Shown piece by piece: positions 35,049 through 43,997 of a stretch of 64,000 bases of DNA. The stretch comes from Streptomyces pseudovenezuelae. GTDB lineage: Bacteria > Actinomycetota > Actinomycetes > Streptomycetales > Streptomycetaceae. The notes beneath the pieces are model-generated. The model ran no database searches and was not told the DNA's origin. It saw only the letters and a list, made by a program, of their open reading frames with translations. The translations under genes were made by a program, and so were the position numbers. The DNA is taken from positions 34,451 through 98,450 of the forward strand of contig NZ_KQ948146.1 in the NCBI RefSeq assembly GCF_001513955.1, read 5' to 3'. How positions within the stretch are numbered: the first letter of the stretch is position 1; every line of letters begins with the position of its first letter.

Positions 35049-36413
35049 ATGCCCCGCCCCCTGCGGGTAGCCATCGTCGGAGCCGGCCCCGCCGGGATCT
35101 ACGCCGCCGACGCGCTGCTCAAGTCAGATGTGGCCGCCGAACCCGGTGTCTCCATCGACCTCTTCGAGCGGATGCCGGCCCCGTTCGGACTGATCCGTTA
35201 CGGCGTGGCTCCGGACCACCCTCGGATCAAGGGCATCATCACGGCCCTGCACCAGGTGCTCGACAAGCCGCAGATCCGCCTGTTCGGCAACGTCGACTAC
35301 CCGACCGACATCAGCCTGGACGACCTGCGCGCGTTCTACGACGCCGTGATCTTCTCCACGGGCGCGACGGCCGACCGGGAGCTGCGCATACCGGGCATCG
35401 AGCTCGACGGCTCCTACGGCGCCGCCGACTTCGTCTCCTGGTACGACGGCCACCCGGACGTGCCGCGCACCTGGCCCCTGGAGGCCGAGAAGGTCGCCGT
35501 CCTCGGTGTCGGCAATGTCGCCCTCGACGTGGCCCGCATCCTCGCCAAGACCGCGGACGAGCTCCTGCCGACGGAGATCCCGCCGAACGTCCACGAGGGC
35601 CTCAAGGCCAACAAGGCGCTGGAGGTCCACGTCTTCGGCCGCCGTGGCCCTGCGCAGGCGAAGTTCTCCCCGATGGAACTGCGCGAGCTGGACCACTCCC
35701 CCACCATCGAGGTCATCGTCGACCCCGAGGACATCGACTACGACGAGGGCTCGATCGAGACCCGGCGCGGCAACAAGCAGGCCGACATGGTCGCCAAGAC
35801 GCTGGAGAACTGGGCGATCCGCGATGTCGGCGACCGCCCGCACAAGCTGTTCCTGCACTTCTTCGAGTCGCCCACCGAGATCCTCGGCGAGGACGGCAGG
35901 GTCGTCGGCCTGCGCACCGAGCGCACCGCGCTGGACGGCACGGGCAACGTCAAGGGCACCGGCGAGTTCAAGGACTGGGACGTCACCGCGGTCTACCGCG
36001 CGGTCGGCTACCTCTCGGACAAGCTGCCCAAGCTGCCCTGGGACATCGACTCGGGCACGGTCCCCGACCAGGGCGGCCGGGTCATGCAGGAGAGCGGCGA
36101 GCACCTGCAGTCGACGTACGTCACCGGCTGGATCCGGCGCGGCCCGGTGGGCCTGATCGGCCACACCAAGGGCGACGCCAACGAGACCGTGTCCAACCTC
36201 CTGGACGACTTCGCGAACGAGCGTCTCCAGACCCCGGGTTCGCCCGAGCCGGAGGCCGTGGACGCGTTCCTCGCCGAACGGAACGTCCGCTTCACCACCT
36301 GGGAGGGCTGGTACAAGCTGGACGCCGCCGAGAAGGCGCTGGGTGAGCCGCAGGGCCGCGAGCGGGTGAAGCTCGTCGAGCGCGAGGACATGCTGCGCGA
36401 GAGCGGCGCCTGA
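35049..36413 (+). CDS. fprA: NADPH-ferredoxin reductase, FprA / adrenodoxin-reductase type
   Basis: 454 residues. The FAD motif VAIVGAGPAGIYAADALL is at residues 7-24; FGLIRYGVAPDHPRIKGI and the NADP motif VAVLGVGNVALDVARIL follow, with VFGRRGPAQAKFSP and the C-terminal GWIRRGPVGLIGHTKGDA. It moves electrons from NADPH to ferredoxin for P450s, Fe-S assembly or haem degradation. Such reductases can serve the two P450s at 44-46.7 kb, but that link is only inferred. The upstream iron box suggests induction under iron limitation. Confidence 0.95.
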   Translation: MPRPLRVAIVGAGPAGIYAADALLKSDVAAEPGVSIDLFERMPAPFGLIRYGVAPDHPRIKGIITALHQVLDKPQIRLFGNVDYPTDISLDDLRAFYDAVIFSTGATADRELRIPGIELDGSYGAADFVSWYDGHPDVPRTWPLEAEKVAVLGVGNVALDVARILAKTADELLPTEIPPNVHEGLKANKALEVHVFGRRGPAQAKFSPMELRELDHSPTIEVIVDPEDIDYDEGSIETRRGNKQADMVAKTLENWAIRDVGDRPHKLFLHFFESPTEILGEDGRVVGLRTERTALDGTGNVKGTGEFKDWDVTAVYRAVGYLSDKLPKLPWDIDSGTVPDQGGRVMQESGEHLQSTYVTGWIRRGPVGLIGHTKGDANETVSNLLDDFANERLQTPGSPEPEAVDAFLAERNVRFTTWEGWYKLDAAEKALGEPQGRERVKLVEREDMLRESGA

Positions 36414-36566
36414 TCCGATCACGACGCCGGTCGTGCCCCAGCCTCGCGAGGGGCGGCACGGCCGGCGTCGCGCTGTGCGGACACCCCCGGAACCCTCGCA
36501 GTCGCCCCCTCGTTCCCTCCGTGCCCGTACGACCGTGCGGGCCGACGCGCAACGAACGGGGTGGGT

Positions 36567-37718
36567 GTGGCACGCGTACTGGTCATCGGCGGCGGTATCG
36601 CCGGCACGGCGACGGCTCTGGCGCTGCACAAGGCGGGTTTCGAGGCCGTGGTCCACGAGGCCCATCCCGACTCGGCCGAGGACATCGGCGCGTTCCTCAC
36701 CCTGGCGAGCAACGGCATGCGGGCCCTGGCCCAGCTGGACGCCTCCGCGGCGGTCACCGCGATCGGCTTCCCGCTGACCTCGCTGCGGCTCCTCGACGAC
36801 ACGGGCACCGAGCAGGCGCACGCGCCCATGGGCGAGGTCTCCGATCCGCTCCTGCACTACCGGTGCCTGCGCCGCGGGGACCTCAACGCGGCGCTCCAGG
36901 CGGAGGCGGGGCGCCGCGGTGTCGCCGTCCGGCACGGCGCACGGCTCGTCTCGGTCGAGGAGGGCCCCGACCAGGTCACCGCGCACTTCGCCGACGGCAC
37001 CACCGCGTCCGGCGACCTCCTGATCGGCGCCGACGGCCTGAACTCCGCCGTACGCCGGTCGGTCTCCCTCGGGACGCGGCCGTGCCACGCCGGCCAGTAC
37101 GTCTTCTACGGCTACACGCGCACCGCGTCCCCTCCCGGCGCGGACGCGTGCATCACCATGGTCCGCGGCAGCGGGGCCGCCTTCGGCTACGCGGTGTCGC
37201 CCGACGGGGAGACGTACTGGTTCGCCCGGGTGTCCGGCGACCCGCTGCCCGCCGAGGAGTTGGCGCAGGGCACGCCCGCCCGGTGGCGCGACCTGTTGCT
37301 GCCGCTGCTGCGCAAGGACGCCACACCGGCGGCGGACCTCGTCGCGGCCACCGGCGACGAGCTGATGGTCACCAACGCCACCGAGATCCCCACCGGCACG
37401 CCCTGGCGCTCCGGCCGGATCCTGCTCATCGGTGACGCTGCCCATGCCGCGTCCCCCGCGACCGGCCAGGGTGCCTCGATGGCGCTGGAGGACGCGGTCG
37501 TCCTCGCCAAGTCCCTGCGGGACGCGCCGCACCCGGATGCCGCACTCACGCTCTACGAGACGCTCCGCCGCCCTCGCGTGGAGCACAACATCACCGTCAG
37601 CGGCAACATCTCCCGGGGCACCCCCACCCCCTCGGCCGCCGCCCGCCCCTCCGACGAGGACCTCGCCCGGCTCCTGGAGTGGGACACGGACCTGTGGGCC
37701 GCGCGTCACCCCCTCTAG
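36567..37718 (+). CDS. FAD-dependent monooxygenase, PHBH type
   Basis: 383 residues from GTG. FAD-binding VARVLVIGGGIAGTATALAL, the DG motif DLLIGADGLNSAVRR and the second FAD motif ILLIGDAAHAASPATGQGASMALED are all intact. Aromatic hydroxylases and antibiotic-inactivating oxygenases share the family; the substrate is unknown. The MarR gene follows 42 bp later on the same strand and probably controls it. Confidence 0.9.
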   Translation: MARVLVIGGGIAGTATALALHKAGFEAVVHEAHPDSAEDIGAFLTLASNGMRALAQLDASAAVTAIGFPLTSLRLLDDTGTEQAHAPMGEVSDPLLHYRCLRRGDLNAALQAEAGRRGVAVRHGARLVSVEEGPDQVTAHFADGTTASGDLLIGADGLNSAVRRSVSLGTRPCHAGQYVFYGYTRTASPPGADACITMVRGSGAAFGYAVSPDGETYWFARVSGDPLPAEELAQGTPARWRDLLLPLLRKDATPAADLVAATGDELMVTNATEIPTGTPWRSGRILLIGDAAHAASPATGQGASMALEDAVVLAKSLRDAPHPDAALTLYETLRRPRVEHNITVSGNISRGTPTPSAAARPSDEDLARLLEWDTDLWAARHPL

Positions 37719-37760
37719 AATTTGAGCCCGAACGATCTGCGCCCGACGAAGGAGCCGCCC

Positions 37761-38333
37761 GTGCCCGGCCAGCGATCCATCACCCAAGCCGAGAAGCTCG
37801 CGGCCGAGAAGCTCGGCGGTTTCCCGATCCGACGGGACCAGATGGCGGCCGTGGCGAACATCTACCGGGCCGCCTCCGCGGTGCGCCAGCACCTGGAGAA
37901 CTCCGTGCTGCGCGGCTCCGACCTGACGTGGACGGCGTTCGTCGTGCTGTGGGTGGTCTGGGTGTGGGGCGAGTCGGAGACCCGGCACGTGGCGGAGGAG
38001 GCCGGGATCTCCAAGGGCACCCTCACCGGCGTCTCGCGGACCCTGGAGTCGCGCGGGCTGCTGAGCCGGGCCGGGCACCCCACGGACGGACGGCTCGTCC
38101 TGCTCAGGCTCACCGACGAGGGCGAGGAGCTGATGCGCCGGGTGTTCCCCGCGTTCAACGAGGAGGAGGCCTTCGTGACGGCCGGCCTCAGCGACACCGA
38201 GTGCCGTGGCCTCGCGGAGGGGCTGCGCCAGGTCGTCCTCCAAGTGGAGGAGCACGGCGACGAACGCCGCCGCGAACTCCTGGGCGGCTCCGACCCCGCC
38301 CCACGACGCAGCGGACGACGCCCCAAGGCCTGA
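37761..38333 (+). CDS. MarR-family transcriptional regulator
   Basis: 190 residues from GTG, 6 nt behind GAAGGAG. The winged helix is TRHVAEEAGISKGTLTGVSRTL with the wing RAGHPTDGRLVLLRLTDEG. A long N-terminal helix (AAVANIYRAASAVRQHLEN) suits dimerisation, and the C-terminus ends in a basic SGRRPKA tail. It is a likely regulator of the monooxygenase before it. Confidence 0.9.
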   Translation: MPGQRSITQAEKLAAEKLGGFPIRRDQMAAVANIYRAASAVRQHLENSVLRGSDLTWTAFVVLWVVWVWGESETRHVAEEAGISKGTLTGVSRTLESRGLLSRAGHPTDGRLVLLRLTDEGEELMRRVFPAFNEEEAFVTAGLSDTECRGLAEGLRQVVLQVEEHGDERRRELLGGSDPAPRRSGRRPKA

Positions 38334-38506
38334 ACGCGGTACGTGCCGCGACGGTCTGGCGGGTGGCGGGCGTCATCCGTCGTCGTCCCCATGCCGGAGA
38401 ACTCACCGAGGACCACATTCGCCACGACCAGGGGCATTGCTACCTGACGGTCAACCACCATCCCAGCGCGACGGGCCGCCCCGCAGGGCAGTCTTCAGAG
38501 TCCGCG

Positions 38507-39466
38507 CTATTGGGGGATGTTGACCAGGATGCGGCCGTGGCCACCGCGGGCGTCGACGTGGTCGTGGGCCTTGGCGGTGTCGTCCAGCGGGTGACGCTCG
38601 CCGACGGCGACGGTGAGGGCGCCGACGGCGGCTGCGGAGGTGAGGTCACGGGCGGCCTGGCGCTTGGCGTCGGCGGGGAAGTCGTCGCTGCCGAGCAGCC
38701 GCAGGGTGACGTTGTTGAACAGCAACGGCCAGAAGGGGATCTCCGTGCGGTCCGTGCGAGTGGCGTAGGCGGCGATGACGGCGTTGTTGGCGGCGACGGC
38801 GTTGTCGAGATCTGCGTTGTCGGACAGCGCGACCTCGATGATGCGGTCGACGCCCCGCGGCGCGTACGAGCGGATGGCCGCGGCGGGCTCGCCGGTGTCC
38901 AGGGCGACGGCGTGGGAGACGACGGCCGCGTCGACGCGGCTGAGGTCCGCGGTTCGGCGGACGGTCGCGATCACCGTCGCGCCGGCCCAGTGGGCGAGCT
39001 GGGCGGCCAGGGAGCCGACGCCGCCGAGAACTCCGTGGACCAGGACCAGTTGGCCGTCGACCGGGCCGTCGGCGAAGACGGTGCGGTGGGCGGTGATGCC
39101 GGGGATGCCGAGGCTCGCCCCCAGCTCATCGCTCAGATGATCTGGCAGAGGTACGGCTTGGTGGTCAGGTACGACGGTGTACTGGGCGGCGGTGCCGAAG
39201 GGGCGGTAGGACTGGGCGCCGTATACCCAGACCCGCTGTCCGACGCGGCGGGCGTCGACTCCGGCGCCGTCGCTGTGCGGGACCACCCGCGGGAAGGGCA
39301 TGGACGAGCCGAGCCAGCCGCGCCGTTTCTTGGTGTCGCCGGGGTTGACGCCCGAGACGGTGACGCGGACGCGGACCTCGCCGGGGCCGGGGACGGGATC
39401 CGGGGGTTCACCGACGTGCAGGACATCGGCGGCGGGGCCCTGGTCGTCGTACCAGGAAGCGAGCAT
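38507..39466 (-). CDS. Zinc-free MDR-family NADPH:quinone oxidoreductase
   Basis: 319 residues. GroES-like N-terminus (PGPGEVRVRVTVSGVNPGD) and Rossmann fold (VLVHGVLGGVGSLAAQLAHW). Zinc ligands are lacking, as in quinone oxidoreductases. The YTVVPDHQAVPLPD strand and the final GRILVNIP fit the family. SD GGAGGTACCCCC. It is next to the broken PadR gene on the same strand (20 bp apart), so the regulator may once have governed it. Confidence 0.9.
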   Translation of the reverse strand: MLASWYDDQGPAADVLHVGEPPDPVPGPGEVRVRVTVSGVNPGDTKKRRGWLGSSMPFPRVVPHSDGAGVDARRVGQRVWVYGAQSYRPFGTAAQYTVVPDHQAVPLPDHLSDELGASLGIPGITAHRTVFADGPVDGQLVLVHGVLGGVGSLAAQLAHWAGATVIATVRRTADLSRVDAAVVSHAVALDTGEPAAAIRSYAPRGVDRIIEVALSDNADLDNAVAANNAVIAAYATRTDRTEIPFWPLLFNNVTLRLLGSDDFPADAKRQAARDLTSAAAVGALTVAVGERHPLDDTAKAHDHVDARGGHGRILVNIPQ

Positions 39467-39486
39467 GGGGGTACCTCCGTGGACAG

Positions 39487-40073
39487 TCAGCTCGCGGGAG
39501 CGGCGGGCGCATGCGGATCGCCGTCGGTGCGTCCGGTGTCGAAGACGGGCGCCTTCTCCCCGAGGGCCTCGCGCGGCCAGGTCCGTTCGGCGCGACTGGT
39601 GGCGCGGGTGGTGAGCAGCATGCCCCGCCGGTAGGGGTCGGCGACCTCCTCGGCACGCAGGGGCCGCTCGTTGGCGTAGAAGAAGCTCGCCGGTTCCTCC
39701 AGGAACTCCAGCCGTCTGCGCAGCACCGCGTGCTGTTCGGTCACGTCGGGCAGGTGGGAGAGGAAGGCCAGGACGACGTAGAACCGGGTGAAGTCGGTGA
39801 TCTCGTGGTCGGCGGGCTTGCGCAGGCGCTGCAGCATGTCGGCGCGTCCGGCCGCGGTCAGGCTGAGTACGTACCGGGCTCCCCCCCCCCCGCGGCCGGG
39901 TCGGCGCGCCGCTCGATCAAGCCCGCCCTGGTCAGACGATTGATCGCCGGATACAGGCTGCCGTCACTGACCGGCCGCGTGTAGCCGGTCAGCTGTGAGA
40001 TGCGGCGGCGCAGCTCGTGTCCAGGCAGGGGTCCCTCGGCGAGGAAGCCGTCCAAACGCCTCTGGAGAGGCAC
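39487..40073 (-). pseudogene. PadR-family regulator split by a frameshift at an 11-nt G tract
   Basis: From the GTG at 40073 the frame encodes LQRRLDGFLAEGPLPGHELRRR and SDGSLYPAINRLTRAGLIERRA, a PadR winged helix, and then enters eleven G residues (plus-strand C tract 39881-39891). It runs out of frame and stops near 39858. The other frame resumes at once with ARYVLSLTAAGRADMLQRL and the PadR C-terminal helix RFYVVLAFLSHLPDVTEQ. One extra G or two fewer would restore a continuous protein of about 195 residues. An ATG at 40091 is an alternative start. Confidence 0.8.
39881..39891. repeat. Homopolymer of eleven C residues
   Basis: Lies inside the PadR coding region exactly where the frame changes. 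Such tracts slip in replication and also mislead sequencing. Confidence 0.95.
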
Positions 40074-40079
40074 AGCAAG

Positions 40080-40508
40080 ATGCCATCGCAATCCACCGAG
40101 TCAGTGATGAACCGTTTCGTCGAGTTCATCAACACGGGCGACGAGGATCTCGCCCGTGAGGGCATTTCTCCGGACGCGGTGTTCCATGCGCCAAGCCACC
40201 CGGAACCACTACGGGGGCCCGACGGGTACTTGGAAGTCCTCGGGATGATGCGCAGCGCCTTCCCCGACGTCCAGTGGACGCTGGAGGAGAAGGTCACCGA
40301 AGGCGACACCGTGGCCGCGCGGTTCACCATGCGGGGAACCCACGACGGTGAGTTCTTCGGGATCCGGGCGAGCGGCAACGAGATCTCGGTACAGGCCATG
40401 AACTTCTACTACCTGGCCGACGGCCGGATCGTCGGCGAACGGGGCCAGCCCGATCTCCTCGGGGTGATGCAGCAGATCGGTGCCGTACCGGCGCCATGGA
40501 CCTCGTAG
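40080..40508 (+). CDS. SnoaL-like / NTF2-fold polyketide-cyclase-type protein
   Basis: 142 residues. VMNRFVEFINTGDEDLAREGI, FHAPSHPEPLRGPDGYLEVLGMM (read in part) and ARFTMRGTHDGEFFGIRASGNE give the SnoaL-like ester-cyclase pattern; ADGRIVGERGQPD closes it. The SD is GGAGAGG. The start is 6 bp from that of the divergent PadR gene, so the two promoters must lie inside each other's coding sequence. The ligand is unknown. Confidence 0.85.
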   Translation: MPSQSTESVMNRFVEFINTGDEDLAREGISPDAVFHAPSHPEPLRGPDGYLEVLGMMRSAFPDVQWTLEEKVTEGDTVAARFTMRGTHDGEFFGIRASGNEISVQAMNFYYLADGRIVGERGQPDLLGVMQQIGAVPAPWTS

Positions 40509-41013
40509 CGCCGGGTGAGCCTTCTGCCGGCAGAGGGCGAAGGTCCGCACCGAAGAGTCTCCTGCTTACGCGTTTCGATCACGTGGGGCGGCTCAGGCTT
40601 GTCGCCAGGTCCACGCCGCTGCCCAGGCCGTCATTCTCCGGACACCCACTCCACGCCACGGTCACGCCCGCGCACAGCGAACCGACCTCTCCCGGCGTGG
40701 GCCCCGGTTGACGGCTCGGTTGCTCTTCTCCTGCGCTGAGCAACGCCCATGATTCGTTCGCGCTGACACCCCGCCAACAGCGTTGTGTGACAGACGTGTT
40801 GGAGTCGTGGCTGTCGCCTCAGGGGCCTGCCGAGGGGCAATGGTTGCGGTGGTAGCATTCCCGCGTCCGCGACCTTGATCCACTCGGGTCGGGTGCCATA
40901 TGGGGGTTGGCTTCCTTGCCGTGACAGCAGCCGTTTAAGTACCTGGTAAATGCGCTGTGGATCATCGCGCGATAGATCGACCGATGTCTGCAACCGTGCC
41001 GGGAAAGGCTCCC
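40509..41013. other. Gene-free interval upstream of the conservon
   Basis: 505 bp without a supportable gene. AT content rises near 40860-40960 (TTTAAGTACCTGGTAAAT) and a small palindrome ATCGCGCGAT is at 40964-40973, both near the likely conservon promoter. Confidence 0.5.
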
Positions 41014-42213
41014 ATGAATCAAGAGGCGCTCATATGGTGCCTGGCCTCGGTGGCGGCGATAGCCGTTGCTGCGGTCGTGGTGCTCACTCTCCGTAGCAGA
41101 GCCCTAGGGGCGAAGTTGCGGCGGGCGGAGGCTGACGCGCAGCAGGCGAAGGCCGCTGCTCAGCGTCAGGTGGAGGCCGCGAACAACGAGTTGGTGCAGT
41201 TCCAGGAGGAGCGAGCTGCCGTCATCCAAGAAGCCGAGCAGGCGGCAGAGGACAGGACCAAGGGCGTTCTGAAGGGGGCGGCCCGTTTCTTGCAGACTCT
41301 TACGGCGGAGTCGACGACGCTCCTGGACAAGATTCAGCGCGACTACGGGGGCCACCCCGTCCTGAAGGACCTGCTCGAAGTGCACCACGCGAACGCGCAG
41401 ATGGCACGCAGGGCCGAGGGCATCGCCGTGCTCTGCGGGGGACCGCTCGGTCGCCGCAAGAGGCCCGCGAGCATCTACGACGTGGTGCGCAGCGCCCAGG
41501 GCCAGATCAGGAACTTCCAGCGGGTCGAGCTGTTGCAGGACAGCAATATCGCGCTGAAGGCCACGGCGGTAGCCCCGGTCGCATTGACGGTGGCGGAACT
41601 GCTGGACAACGCCGCGTCGTTCTCGCAGCAGGACGCGCCGATCGAGGTCACGTTCAAGCGAGTGCAGAACTACATGTGCATCGTGATCGACGACGCCGGC
41701 GTCAGCATGAGCGACGAGGACCGGCAGGCGGCGATGGAACTGCTGTCCGGCGAAACGGCCCCCCGGCTGTCTCAGATGGGAACCCAGCCCAAGTTCGGGT
41801 TCTCCGTGATTGGTCTGCTCGCCCGTCAGTACGGTTTCAGCGTCGACGTCACCGGAGTTTCCCGGTACGGCGGTGTCAGGGCCGTGGTTCGTCTGCCCGA
41901 GGAGCTGTGGACCATGGAGGAGACGCCACCGCCTGCCCAGGACGCTCCCGTCAGCATCCGACGCAACGAGAACCAGGCAAGCCAGCCACAGGCTGTTGAG
42001 GCTGTCGGTCGTACGGCGCACGGCCTGCCGAAGCGCGGCCAGCGCCAGACACCCATCGCAAGTGTCACCGACAGCGGCCGCCGCAGTGAACCGTCGCCGG
42101 TGCGCGAGGTCAGCGCCAGCCGTTCCGGCCGGGGCCTGGGGGGCTTCCAGCGCGGCACCCTCGCGGGCCGGGAGACTGAGGCTTCGTCACTCGAAGGGTC
42201 GGAAGACCGATGA
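41014..42213 (+). CDS. cvnA: Conservon sensor CvnA: membrane histidine-kinase-like ATPase
   Basis: 399 residues. One TM helix (about 6-28, IWCLASVAAIAVAAVVVLTL), then a coiled coil (residues 32-85, Ala/Glu/Gln-rich), a dimerisation-like helix pair and a HATPase domain with the N box VAELLDNAASFSQ, VIDDAGVSMSD and FGFSVIGLLARQYGFSV. No large extracytoplasmic sensor domain is present, so this is the short CvnA form. ATG 41014 follows GGGAAAGG; an in-frame ATG lies 30 bp upstream. It overlaps cvnB by ATGA. Confidence 0.93.
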   Translation: MNQEALIWCLASVAAIAVAAVVVLTLRSRALGAKLRRAEADAQQAKAAAQRQVEAANNELVQFQEERAAVIQEAEQAAEDRTKGVLKGAARFLQTLTAESTTLLDKIQRDYGGHPVLKDLLEVHHANAQMARRAEGIAVLCGGPLGRRKRPASIYDVVRSAQGQIRNFQRVELLQDSNIALKATAVAPVALTVAELLDNAASFSQQDAPIEVTFKRVQNYMCIVIDDAGVSMSDEDRQAAMELLSGETAPRLSQMGTQPKFGFSVIGLLARQYGFSVDVTGVSRYGGVRAVVRLPEELWTMEETPPPAQDAPVSIRRNENQASQPQAVEAVGRTAHGLPKRGQRQTPIASVTDSGRRSEPSPVREVSASRSGRGLGGFQRGTLAGRETEASSLEGSEDR

Positions 42214-43049
42214 CCGACGACCTGTCGTGGATGGTCAAGGGCATCGTGGACAACGTCCCCGGCGCGCGGCATGCCGTCGTGCTGTCCGCGGACGGCATAT
42301 CCAAGGGCGCCACGGACGGCCTGACCAGCGGCGGCATCAAGGACATCGCCGCCGCCATGGCCAGCATGCAGTCGCTCAGCAAGGCCACGGCCCGGTTCGC
42401 GGGGCCGGTGATGGACTGGCGGTGGAATCAGACCCTCGTCGAGTTCGAGGACGGATGGATCCTGGTGACCGAGGCGGGAAGGGGCGCCTACTTGGCCGCT
42501 GCCGCCGCCCCCGATGTCGATCTGCAGGCGATTTCGTTCCGCATGCAACGGCTTGTCGCCCGGCTGGGTGACCACCTCACATCCGCTCCCCGCGTGAACG
42601 GCGCCGCTGTGGCCGTCGATGCGAAGCTGGTCGAGGACGAGACAGCGGGTGGTCGGGGTTCCGTGCTTCCCGAGCTCGACAAGGCAGTTGCCGGCGTCCA
42701 GGGAGCGCGCCACGCCGTGTTGCTCGGCACCGATGGCCTGCTCAGGGGAACGACGTCAGGCATCGGCAAGGACATGGCGGACGTCATCTCGGCAGCGATG
42801 TCGGGCATGGTGGCCTACAGCCGGGCCACGGCGCCGTTCGCCGGCGGGCTGTACGCCACCTGGCGCCAAACGCTCGTGGAGTTCGAGCATGGCTGGGTTT
42901 TCCTGATCCCGGCCGGTCCCGAGGCCTACCTGGCGGCCTCGGCTGAACACCACTGCGATATCGAGGAGTTCCTCTCTCGCCTGGAAGACGTGGTGCCCGC
43001 GCTGAACGCGGCCTCAGCACCGCAGACAGGGACGGTGGGCTATGCATGA
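42210..43049 (+). CDS. cvnB: CvnB with two tandem roadblock/LC7 domains
   Basis: 279 residues, about twice the usual CvnB length. The first roadblock (about 5-115) has DNVPGARHAVVLSADGI, RWNQTLVEFEDGWILVTEAG and GAYLAAAA; the second (about 148-255) repeats it as AGVQGARHAVLLGTDGL, WRQTLVEFEHGWVFLIPAG and EAYLAASA. Roadblock proteins regulate small GTPases, here CvnD, and CvnB normally works as a dimer, so this form may be a covalent dimer. It overlaps cvnC by 8 bp. Confidence 0.92.
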   Translation: MTDDLSWMVKGIVDNVPGARHAVVLSADGISKGATDGLTSGGIKDIAAAMASMQSLSKATARFAGPVMDWRWNQTLVEFEDGWILVTEAGRGAYLAAAAAPDVDLQAISFRMQRLVARLGDHLTSAPRVNGAAVAVDAKLVEDETAGGRGSVLPELDKAVAGVQGARHAVLLGTDGLLRGTTSGIGKDMADVISAAMSGMVAYSRATAPFAGGLYATWRQTLVEFEHGWVFLIPAGPEAYLAASAEHHCDIEEFLSRLEDVVPALNAASAPQTGTVGYA

Positions 43050-43425
43050 CGATCAAGAAACACCGCTGGAACTGACGTCCGAATTAGTACCACTCTTCGT
43101 GATCGCCAAGGGCCGAGCCCTGCCCGCGGACCACGAGTACTCGCGCACTGCGCTCGTTACCGCCCAGGAAGGCATGTCCGCAGCGGCGCGCACCCTCACC
43201 CCGGAAGCCCGCGAGGTCATGGACCTGGTCTCCGACGGTCTCCTGTCCGTGGCGGAAGTGGCCGGGCGCACGCAACTGCCGCTGGGCATCGTACGCATCT
43301 TGATCGCGCACTTGGCCGAGGTGGGGCTTGTCTTCGTGCGGCCTCCCACGCCGCGGGCCGTGTCCCACGACCGCGCACTGCTCCAAGCCGTCGTCGACGG
43401 CTTGCAGAAGACTCTCGGAGCATGA
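43042..43425 (+). CDS. cvnC: CvnC, DUF742 protein
   Basis: 127 residues. The DUF742 pattern is clear: TSELVPLFVIAKGRALPAD, ARTLTPEAREVMDLVSDG, SVAEVAGRTQLPLGIVRILIAHLAE and FVRPPTP. The central part reads as a winged helix; its role in conservons is unknown. It ends one base before cvnD. Confidence 0.93.
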   Translation: MHDDQETPLELTSELVPLFVIAKGRALPADHEYSRTALVTAQEGMSAAARTLTPEAREVMDLVSDGLLSVAEVAGRTQLPLGIVRILIAHLAEVGLVFVRPPTPRAVSHDRALLQAVVDGLQKTLGA

Positions 43426-43426
43426 C

Positions 43427-43987
43427 ATGTACCTGGATCCACGAGTCACCACGGCCGTAAAGGTCCTCGTCGTGGGCCCCTTCGGGGTCGGCAAGACCAC
43501 GTATATCGGCAGCCTCTCAGAGATCGTCCCGCTCCGGACCGAAGAGGAAATCACCGAGGCCAGCGAGGGCTACGACGACCTCTCGAACATGCCGGACAAG
43601 ACCACCACCACCGTGGCCATGGATTTCGGCCGGAGAACCCTCAACGAGCAGCTGGTCCTGTACCTCTTCGGAACGCCGGGACAAGAGCGTTTCAAGGAGA
43701 TGTGGGAGGAGCTGTCGAGAGGCGCTCTGGGCGCCCTGGTTCTCGTCGATCCCGACCGGCTGGACGAGGCGTTCCCCGTGCTGGACCTGGTCGAGAAATT
43801 CGGCCTCACCATGACAATCGGCGTCAACACCAAGGACGGGATGCCGAAATACGATCTCGACGAGATACGCGAGGCACTGCATCTCCCGGACGAGATCCCC
43901 GTCGTGAACGTCGATGCGCGCGATCAGCAGTCGTCGGCCAAGGCCCTCATCACCCTCGTGCAACACCTCATGTCCACCCTCGTCTAG
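43427..43987 (+). CDS. cvnD: CvnD, Ras-like small GTPase of the conservon
   Basis: 186 residues. P-loop VVGPFGVGKTTYIGSLSE, switch region TVAMDFGRRTL, then FGTPGQERFKEMW as the conservon form of the DxxGQE motif, and INT/NTKDGM as the NKxD-like motif. It should be the GTP-dependent switch of the complex with CvnA-C at the membrane. P450 genes follow after 10 bp, as in several S. coelicolor conservons. Confidence 0.95.
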   Translation: MYLDPRVTTAVKVLVVGPFGVGKTTYIGSLSEIVPLRTEEEITEASEGYDDLSNMPDKTTTTVAMDFGRRTLNEQLVLYLFGTPGQERFKEMWEELSRGALGALVLVDPDRLDEAFPVLDLVEKFGLTMTIGVNTKDGMPKYDLDEIREALHLPDEIPVVNVDARDQQSSAKALITLVQHLMSTLV

Positions 43988-43997
43988 GAGCCACGGC

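Noticed and set aside
35124..38255. 1043-codon open frame on the minus strand opposite fprA and the monooxygenase gene
   Set aside because: It is a shadow of high third-position GC in the plus-strand genes, with no family-like motifs.
43328..43426. Upstream extension of cvnD
   Set aside because: It overlaps cvnC, and the GTPase family begins at MYLDPRVTTAVK.
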